From: an uncultured Chloroflexota bacterium
GTDB taxonomy: Bacteria; Chloroflexota; Dehalococcoidia; UBA3495
Length of the DNA: 7,864 nt
Assembly (NCBI GenBank): GCA_913020235.1
Contig: CAJWBT010000100.1
Span: 1-7,864, forward strand
Reading direction: 5' to 3'
Part shown: positions 1 to 3,727 of the stretch, in pieces
Layout of the letters: the number at the start of each line of letters is the position of its first letter
Position numbering within the stretch: the first letter of the stretch is position 1
Translations under genes and position numbers: made by a program
Notes under the pieces: generated by a model
The model's database searches: none
What the model was told of the DNA's origin: nothing
What the model saw: the letters and a program-made list of their open reading frames with translations, nothing else

Positions 1-362
1 TCCCGCCGGACCACCACGAAGGCCACTGCGTATTCACGCGAGTGGGACAGGCTCAAGGCGATCTCCTGGACCCCAAGCCGTTGGGCCCGGCGCTCGGCCC
101 GGCCGTGCAGCTTGACAGCGGGCGCGCCGCTCTCGTGGCGAACGACCTCGATGTCCTTCCAACCCACGCCGCGGACGCCGGTGCCCAGGGCCTTCATGGT
201 AGCCTCCTTGGCGGCGAACCGGGCCGCCAGGTTGGGCGGCCGTCCCCGACAGTAGGCAATCTCTTGGGGCGTGAACACCCGGTCCAGGAAACGCTGGCCG
301 TAGCGCTCCAGGACTTGTCCAACCCTGGGAATTTCGATTATGTCTACGCCGGTGGCGAGCAT
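1..362 (-). CDS. acpS: Holo-[acyl-carrier-protein] synthase, 3' end beyond window
   Basis: AcpS transfers 4'-phosphopantetheine from CoA to a conserved Ser of apo-ACP, activating it for fatty-acid synthesis in the cytoplasm. The frame is open to the window edge and gives 120 residues, close to the usual 120-130, so only a few C-terminal codons are missing. Family signatures are clear: N-terminal TGVDIIEI (residues 4-11, with the metal-binding Asp7), RFAAKEATMKAL (48-59, with Glu53) and the C-terminal LSLSHSREYAVAFV (103-116). I chose ATG at 362 because family members start just before the GxDIIEI strand. An in-frame ATG 24 bases upstream (386) is possible and would add MDGARQSG. Neither start has a strong Shine-Dalgarno. 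It lies 85 bp downstream of metF on the same strand and is probably co-transcribed with it. Identification is confident from the motifs; the exact start is less so. Confidence 0.93.
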   Translation of the reverse strand, partial: MLATGVDIIEIPRVGQVLERYGQRFLDRVFTPQEIAYCRGRPPNLAARFAAKEATMKALGTGVRGVGWKDIEVVRHESGAPAVKLHGRAERRAQRLGVQEIALSLSHSREYAVAFVVVRR

Positions 363-447
363 TCCACTTTGCCGGGCTCCATCCATGCCTTACGCAAGAT
401 CACCCCCGGCACGGGCGAGGGAGTGCTTCCGGGCGGCGGGGCGGTAA

Positions 448-1326
448 TCACGAGCCGGTGTGCCCCGGCAGGCCCAGGTTCGTCAGAATCCTTGAGACCG
501 AGTAGCTCCTATTGAGGACGTAAAAGTGGACTCCGGGCACTCCGGCGTCCCACAACTCCTTAACCTGCCCCGTGGCGTGCTCGATACCCAGCTCTCGGAC
601 CGCGTCGTCGTCGTCAGCAAGTCGGTCGAGCTGCCGGTCCAGTGCGGGCGGAATCTTGGCGCCGCACAGGGCGGTGAACCGGCGTATCTGGCCTGTGCTC
701 AGGATGGGCAGCACCCCCGGAATGATGGGGACGTCGATCCCCGCCTGTCTCGCCCGGTCCATGAAGCTGAAGAAATCGTTGTTGTCGTAAAAAAGCTGAG
801 TTATGAGGAAATCAGCTCCGCTCTTCACCTTGCGTTTGGTGTATTCCAGGTCGGTCCGCAAGTCGGGGGATTCGGTATGGCCTTCCGGGTAGCAGGCAGC
901 GGCCAACCCGAACCCAAAGTTTCGCCGGATGTGATGGATCAGGTCAGTGGCGTGCCCGAAGCCCCCCTCCACCGGAACGAAGCCGCTTGCCCCCTGGGGC
1001 GGGTCTCCCCGCAGGGCTATTACGTTCTCGACTCCCGCCCGGTCGAGCCGCTCCAGCACGCGGTGCAGCTCCTCCCTGGTCTGTCCCACGCAGGTCAGGT
1101 GGGCCAGCACCCTCAGCTCGGCCTCCTCCATAATCCGCACCGTGATCTCCTCGGTGAAGGCGCGGGTGGAGCCTCCCGCGCCGTAGGTGACGGAAACGAA
1201 ATCCGGGTGGAACGCTTTCAGCCGCTCAATGGCCCGAAACACCGCGGAAATCCCATCCGCCGTCTTGGGTGGGAAGAACTCGCAGGAGATGGTCCGAGTA
1301 CCACGCAACAGGTCTTTTATCTTCAA
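448..1326 (-). CDS. metF: Methylenetetrahydrofolate reductase
   Basis: MetF is a cytoplasmic FAD enzyme. It reduces 5,10-methylene-THF to 5-methyl-THF, the methyl donor for methionine synthesis. The 292-residue protein has the usual bacterial length. Visible family motifs are SCEFFPPKT (14-22; Glu16 matches the catalytic Glu28 of E. coli MetF), SVTYGAGGSTR (45-55), ALRGDPP (104-110; Asp108 matches E. coli Asp120 near the flavin), ACYPEGH (144-150) and FLITQLFYDN (173-182). These cover the TIM barrel in order with no gap. The start is TTG: no ATG or GTG lies near it in frame, the first residues (MKIKDLL) fit the family, and an AGGA lies about 14 bases upstream. A promoter and a hairpin leader precede it. 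The short C-terminus after NLGLPGH carries no extra regulatory domain, as is usual for the bacterial form. It is first in an apparent metF-acpS transcript. Confidence 0.96.
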   Translation of the reverse strand: MKIKDLLRGTRTISCEFFPPKTADGISAVFRAIERLKAFHPDFVSVTYGAGGSTRAFTEEITVRIMEEAELRVLAHLTCVGQTREELHRVLERLDRAGVENVIALRGDPPQGASGFVPVEGGFGHATDLIHHIRRNFGFGLAAACYPEGHTESPDLRTDLEYTKRKVKSGADFLITQLFYDNNDFFSFMDRARQAGIDVPIIPGVLPILSTGQIRRFTALCGAKIPPALDRQLDRLADDDDAVRELGIEHATGQVKELWDAGVPGVHFYVLNRSYSVSRILTNLGLPGHTGS

Positions 1327-1346
1327 CGTGGGTGTCCTGCTTCCTC

Positions 1347-1386
1347 GACCTGCGACGGGAACCGTCGGCTGGTCTCCATCCAGGTC
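1347..1386 (-). promoter_or_regulatory. Hairpin in the metF leader
   Basis: Read on the minus strand, GACCTG pairs with CAGGTC (6 bp). Directly abutting the 3' arm is a second perfect stem, CGACGG-TTC-CCGTCG (6 bp, 3-nt loop), which leaves about 13 unpaired bases on the 5' side. The structure ends about 20 bases upstream of the TTG start and lies inside the predicted leader. I do not recognise a SAM, SAH or THF riboswitch consensus here, so any regulatory role is inference. Confidence 0.35.
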
Positions 1387-1437
1387 CGGTTTTCAGGTTT
1401 CCACAGCCTATCTGCTGCCAGTCAACACAACGGCTTC

Positions 1438-1466
1438 ATGATAGCATCGAGCAAAAATCCTGTCTA
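1438..1466 (-). promoter_or_regulatory. Predicted sigma-70-type promoter of metF-acpS
   Basis: On the minus strand there is a -35 hexamer TAGACA (5 of 6 matches to TTGACA), a spacer of exactly 17 bases, and a -10 hexamer TATCAT (5 of 6 matches to TATAAT). Transcription would start near 1431, giving a leader of about 105 bases before the metF TTG. The stretch is AT-rich against a GC-rich background. This is sequence matching only. Confidence 0.6.
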
Positions 1467-1555
1467 ACCCCTGGGTGCGCCGCTGACGAGTTGGACCTCG
1501 GGCCGGCTTCTCTCACGGACGGCGCCCACGGCGTTTTCTCTTTCCTTCTTGATGT

Positions 1556-1564
1556 TGGTATACT
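1556..1564 (+). promoter_or_regulatory. Predicted extended -10 promoter for the DUF167 transcript
   Basis: The element TGGTATACT is an extended -10 (TGn followed by TATACT, 5 of 6 matches). It is preceded by a T-rich stretch (1534-1550) with only a weak -35. It is the best rightward promoter between metF and the DUF167 gene. A start near 1571 would give a long leader of about 260 bases before the DUF167 ATG, containing the hairpin and small ORF listed separately. Confidence 0.45.
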
Positions 1565-1648
1565 CCCCTGGGCGCCGCCCACGCCGCGGCCTCGGTTGGG
1601 GCCAATGAAGCGGACCTTGTGTCTCAGCTCATCTCACCACCGAACCTT

Positions 1649-1667
1649 CCGCGCCGGCCGGGCGCGG
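1649..1667 (+). promoter_or_regulatory. Strong leader hairpin upstream of the small ORF
   Basis: A perfect 7-bp inverted repeat, CCGCGCC-GGCCG-GGCGCGG, has a 5-nt loop. It lies in the predicted leader about 45 bases before the ATG of the possible small ORF. A second, short stem (CCCG-TCCG-CGGG, 1686-1697) would pair part of that ORF's Shine-Dalgarno. There is no U-run after either stem, so neither is an obvious intrinsic terminator. Function is unknown. Confidence 0.35.
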
Positions 1668-1709
1668 TCACCCCGGTGCGAACAACCCGTCCGCGGGAGG
1701 AGAACCGCA

Positions 1710-1853
1710 ATGCGCCGACCCCACTGTGAACCGGATTGCGCGAGGGGCTCGGCCGGTCACACCCATCCGGGATGCGCCGGCGGTGCAGGCAGATTTACCG
1801 GGATGCGGGGGAGTCGGCAGATCGAGGACCGGTCATGGCCCGACCGGCAGTAA
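1710..1853 (+). CDS. Possible small ORF (47 aa) overlapping the DUF167 start
   Basis: I do not recognise this product. The case for it is translational. GGGAGGAG (1695-1702) sits 7 bases before the ATG and is the strongest Shine-Dalgarno in the window. The frame ends 19 bases inside the next gene, an arrangement typical of translational coupling. The peptide is basic and contains Cys6, Cys10, His17, His19 and Cys22 in its first half, then a Gly/Arg-rich tail. It could be a leader peptide, a small metal-binding protein, or a chance frame in GC-rich DNA. The longer frame running back to 1269 crosses the metF promoter and is not credible as a whole. No homolog can be claimed. Confidence 0.3.
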   Translation: MRRPHCEPDCARGSAGHTHPGCAGGAGRFTGMRGSRQIEDRSWPDRQ

Positions 1854-2125
1854 ACGGCGTCAGCCTCAAGGTTCGGGTGCAGCCCAAGGCCGCCAGCAAC
1901 CAGGTGGCGGGCTACCGGGGAGATACTTTGCGCCTGCGGGTGACCGCTCCCCCGGAGGCTGGCAAAGCCAACGCGGCGGTCGTCTCCTTGCTGGCCCAGG
2001 CACTAGGCATCGCCAAGAGCAGGGTCCGGATAGTCCGGGGGCATGCTTCGCGAGACAAGCTGGTGGTGGTGGAGACTCTGACGCCGGCAGAGGTTCAGCA
2101 ACGGCTGAATGTCCCTGCCGCGTAA
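1835..2125 (+). CDS. DUF167 / YggU family protein
   Basis: This is a 96-residue protein of the DUF167 (YggU) family: small conserved alpha/beta cytoplasmic proteins with no firmly established biochemical role. The family pattern is visible: a first strand VSLKVRVQPKAASNQV (9-24), then GDTLRLRVTAPPEAGKAN (29-46, the hallmark APPxxGKAN), a helix AAVVSLLAQALGI (47-59), and VRIVRGHASRDKLV (64-77). Length is typical. I chose ATG at 1835 because GAGG lies 8 bases upstream and the first residues lead straight into the family's first strand. Frames reaching back to 1736 add 33 residues without homologous character. It overlaps the possible small ORF by 19 bases and is followed by a hairpin that may end its transcript. 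Confidence 0.88.
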   Translation: MARPAVNGVSLKVRVQPKAASNQVAGYRGDTLRLRVTAPPEAGKANAAVVSLLAQALGIAKSRVRIVRGHASRDKLVVVETLTPAEVQQRLNVPAA

Positions 2126-2142
2126 CCGCGCCGGCAACCAAG

Positions 2143-2166
2143 TCCCCTCCTTGCGAAGGAAGGGGA
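2143..2166 (+). repeat. Repeat-like hairpin, possible terminator
   Basis: TCCCCTCCTT, a GCG loop, then AAGGAAGGGGA form a near-perfect 10-bp stem with one bulged A. It is followed by TTTAGGGGAGGT, which again contains GGGGA. The CCCCTCC...GGAGGGG...AGGGGAGG layout resembles dispersed palindromic repeats common between bacterial genes. Only one copy is visible here, so repeat status cannot be shown. It starts 18 bases after the DUF167 stop and could also act as a terminator with a weak TTT tail. Confidence 0.45.
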
Positions 2167-2196
2167 TTTAGGGGAGGTCCGCCGGCGCCTCGGTCA

Positions 2197-2214
2197 CACC
2201 GGCCCTGGCCGGTG
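2197..2214 (+). promoter_or_regulatory. 8-bp perfect inverted repeat over the -35 region
   Basis: CACCGGCC-CT-GGCCGGTG is a perfect 8-bp inverted repeat with a 2-base centre. It covers the place where a -35 hexamer would sit for the TATAAT at 2229-2234, and that position (TGGCCG) is a poor -35. Its size and place suit a dimeric regulator's operator. It could equally be an RNA hairpin ending the upstream transcript. Confidence 0.35.
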
Positions 2215-2228
2215 CCGGGTCCGGAAAG

Positions 2229-2234
2229 TATAAT
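2229..2234 (+). promoter_or_regulatory. Consensus -10 element upstream of the phosphatase
   Basis: A perfect TATAAT lies about 100 bases before the chosen phosphatase start. The -35 position is weak and no TGn extension is present, so an activator may be needed, or it may be coincidental. A start near 2241 would place a GCCGGGG-CCGCTT-CCCCGGC hairpin (2259-2278, 7 perfect bp) early in the 5' leader. Confidence 0.4.
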
Positions 2235-2335
2235 GGACATGTTCCAGGTCCGGCGAATGCCGGGGCCGCTTCCCCGGCGAGTCCCTAATCGCTCCCGCCA
2301 CCGTGTCTCATACCGTAACTGATGGAGTCCCCGCC

Positions 2336-2782
2336 GTGGAATACTTGAACTTCGGATGGATACTCAACGGCGTCCTGGCCGGGGCCGCGGGGCCGACCAG
2401 CGGCCGCGACCTGATGTTCCTCAAGCTGAAGGACATCCGGGCGATAATACGCATGGAGGAGAGGACCATTTCCGGGGAGGCGATGAAACTGGTCGACCTG
2501 TACGAGCCGGTGCCCGATTTCACCGCTCCCCACCTGTACCAGATCAAGCGCATGGTCAAGTTCATCGAAGAGCAGATCGAAACTTGGGACCGGCCGGTGG
2601 TGGTTACCTGTCAGGCAGGCATCGGCCGCACCGGCACGGTGCTGGCCTGCTACATGGTGCATGTGGGATACTTACCGGCGGACGCGATCGAAATGGTGCG
2701 TGAGCTGCGCCCCGGTTCCATTCAGACTCAGCAACAGGAAGAGGCAGTGCACGAGTTCGCCGACCTGCTGAAGACACAGTAG
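2336..2782 (+). CDS. DUSP23-like dual-specificity protein phosphatase
   Basis: This is an atypical dual-specificity (cysteine-based) phosphatase of about 148 residues, close to human DUSP23/VHZ in size and plan. It would hydrolyse phospho-Tyr or phospho-Ser/Thr through a phosphocysteine intermediate. Visible features: N-terminal NFGWILNGVLAGAAGPTS, which matches the NFxWVLxGxLAG opening of DUSP23; the general-acid loop EPVPDF with Asp61; and the P-loop VTCQAGIGRTGT with Cys92 and Arg98, followed by LACYMV and ELRPGSIQTQQQEEAV. The residue before the catalytic Cys is Thr, where the family almost always has His. I chose GTG at 2336 because GGAG sits 8 bases upstream. A GTG 33 bases earlier (2303) is open in frame but has no Shine-Dalgarno. 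It follows DUF167 on the same strand but probably has its own promoter. Substrate is unknown. Confidence 0.88.
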   Translation: MEYLNFGWILNGVLAGAAGPTSGRDLMFLKLKDIRAIIRMEERTISGEAMKLVDLYEPVPDFTAPHLYQIKRMVKFIEEQIETWDRPVVVTCQAGIGRTGTVLACYMVHVGYLPADAIEMVRELRPGSIQTQQQEEAVHEFADLLKTQ

Positions 2783-2865
2783 CGAAGGCGGATGGGGCCA
2801 AGCCCCCGGTCACCAGCAAGACGGGCCGTGCCGGGGCTGATGCAGCGTCGGCGGAGCCGAAAAAG

Positions 2866-3036
2866 CTAGGCCACCCGTTTCTTCAGTTTACCGGCAGCCA
2901 ACTTGACCAGTCCGGGCCCCCGTGCTTCCACCTCAATGAGCCGCCCACACTGTAAGCATTTCAGGAAGGGGCCGTAGGAGTCGCCGTCCAGGAATAGGTC
3001 TCCCTTACACTTGTCGCATGCTTTGAAGTAAATCAT
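2866..3036 (-). CDS. Small two-CxxC zinc-ribbon protein
   Basis: A 56-residue protein with two zinc knuckles, CDKC (Cys7, Cys10) and CLQC (Cys27, Cys30), separated by 16 residues containing DLFLDGDSYGPF. This spacing fits a zinc ribbon binding one metal ion. A basic tail (KLAAGKLKKRVA) follows and could bind nucleic acid. Short proteins of this look are common in GC-rich environmental bacteria, but their role is not established. I chose ATG at 3036 because GGAG lies 7 bases upstream and the zinc ribbon begins at once. An in-frame ATG at 3066 adds MGSFSRRSKV but has no Shine-Dalgarno and would overlap the inverted repeat. It is divergent from the JAMM peptidase and convergent with the phosphatase. 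Confidence 0.8.
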   Translation of the reverse strand: MIYFKACDKCKGDLFLDGDSYGPFLKCLQCGRLIEVEARGPGLVKLAAGKLKKRVA

Positions 3037-3052
3037 AACCTTGCTCCGTCGG

Positions 3053-3070
3053 CTGAATGAACCCATTCAG
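3053..3070. promoter_or_regulatory. Inverted repeat, candidate operator or leader hairpin
   Basis: CTGAATG-AACC-CATTCAG is a perfect 7-bp inverted repeat with a 4-base centre, lying 16 bases upstream of the zinc-ribbon ATG. The 18-bp size suits a dimeric repressor. In RNA it would be a short hairpin just before the Shine-Dalgarno of that gene. Confidence 0.4.
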
Positions 3071-3110
3071 GCTTCGGTGATTCGTCCTTTCTTTCCTACT
3101 TTGATGTGGC

Positions 3111-3139
3111 TTCTCAGCTGTAGATTCCTCTGGTATATT
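3111..3139 (+). promoter_or_regulatory. Predicted promoter of the JAMM peptidase gene
   Basis: A -35 TTCTCA (4 of 6 matches), a 17-base spacer and an extended -10 TGGTATATT (TATATT, 5 of 6) lie in an AT-rich stretch. Transcription would begin near 3146, about 36 bases before the TTG start. Confidence 0.5.
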
Positions 3140-3181
3140 TCTACTAGCATTTGTGTTGAGACCGGATGAGGAGAGAGGTTT

Positions 3182-3595
3182 TTGACTCAGATCGAGAGAC
3201 GATACATCGATGAGATGGTGGCCCACGCCAGAGATGAACTGCCCAACGAATGTTGCGGTATCCTGGCTGGACAAGGAGGCCGGGTCTTCAAGCTCCACCG
3301 AATGACCAATGTGGAGGCAAGCCCCTTCCGCTTCTCCATGGACCCCCGCGAGATAGCCCACGTAGATACGGAGGCCGGGCAAAACAGCTGGGACCTGATG
3401 GCCGTTTACCATTCGCACACCCGCTCTGAAGCCTACCCTTCCGATACCGACGTGCGCCTCGCCGTCGGCACGGTCCAACTCTGGCCGGACATTCGGTACA
3501 TCCTGGTATCTTTGATGGACGCCGATGCTCCCCAGGTGCGACTATTCCAGATATCCGGCGGAGTGATTACCGAAGAGCTGCTGGAAATCATCTGA
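3182..3595 (+). CDS. JAMM/MPN+ (Mov34/JAB) zinc metallopeptidase, M67 family
   Basis: A single-domain JAB/MPN protein of 137 residues with a complete JAMM active site: Glu23 in NECCGILAG, then HSHTRSEAYPSDTD giving zinc ligands His77, His79 and Asp90, with Ser87. Stand-alone bacterial members of M67 hydrolyse peptide or isopeptide bonds after a Gly-Gly C-terminus. The best-studied type (mycobacterial Mec) releases cysteine from the sulfur carrier CysO. The same role here is an inference, because no moaD/thiS/cysO-like carrier, E1-like enzyme or cysteine synthase lies in the window. The start is TTG: GAGGAG (3168-3173) lies 8 bases upstream and a helix (IERRYIDEMVAHARDEL) begins at once. An ATG at 3166 is in another frame. 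It diverges from the zinc-ribbon gene. Confidence 0.92.
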   Translation: MTQIERRYIDEMVAHARDELPNECCGILAGQGGRVFKLHRMTNVEASPFRFSMDPREIAHVDTEAGQNSWDLMAVYHSHTRSEAYPSDTDVRLAVGTVQLWPDIRYILVSLMDADAPQVRLFQISGGVITEELLEII

Positions 3596-3597
3596 AT

Positions 3598-3624
3598 GGG
3601 CCTCATTTAATGGCTCTCAGGCCC
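3598..3624 (+). other. Hairpin just after the JAMM gene
   Basis: GGGCCT and AGGCCC form a 6-bp stem around a 15-base loop, starting 3 bases after the stop codon. It lacks a U-run, so it is only a possible mRNA 3' structure or factor-assisted end. The rest of the gap to the next gene (to 3727) contains the palindrome GGCGCGCGCC (3699-3708) and no promoter I would defend. Confidence 0.25.
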
Positions 3625-3727
3625 GGTACCAACACTCTGGATTGTTTCCCGATATTACGTTTTCTTCCGCCAATCGGATTGAAGCGACCGGCCAAATCGG
3701 CGCGCGCCGGCCATTAAGGGAACAAAC

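Noticed and set aside
526..1467. A long rightward open frame (313 codons) opposite metF
   Set aside because: It is antisense to a motif-complete MetF, has no family character, and such frames are common opposite GC-rich genes.
1269..1709. Upstream part of the frame ending at 1853
   Set aside because: It runs through the metF start and promoter with no RBS. Only the tail from the ATG at 1710 has initiation signals.
1467..1835. A tRNA or known riboswitch in the 0.5 kb gap after metF
   Set aside because: I looked for a T-arm GTTCGAnnC-like motif, a cloverleaf and riboswitch boxes on both strands and found none; only short hairpins are present.
1726..2322. A 198-codon rightward frame over the DUF167 gene
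   Set aside because: It is Gly/Pro/Arg-rich shadow sequence in another frame of a recognised DUF167 gene, and it passes through the hairpin and promoter region.
2794..2806. GGGGC-CAA-GCCCC hairpin between the phosphatase and zinc-ribbon genes as a terminator
   Set aside because: The stem is only 5 bp with a 3-base loop and no U-run on either strand.
3005..3478. A 157-codon leftward frame antisense to the JAMM gene
   Set aside because: It overlaps the JAMM active-site coding region and the zinc-ribbon gene and has no recognisable domain.
3699..3708. GGCGCGCGCC palindrome before the lipoprotein gene as an operator
   Set aside because: Alternating GC palindromes of this length arise readily in GC-rich DNA, and no promoter can be placed beside it.
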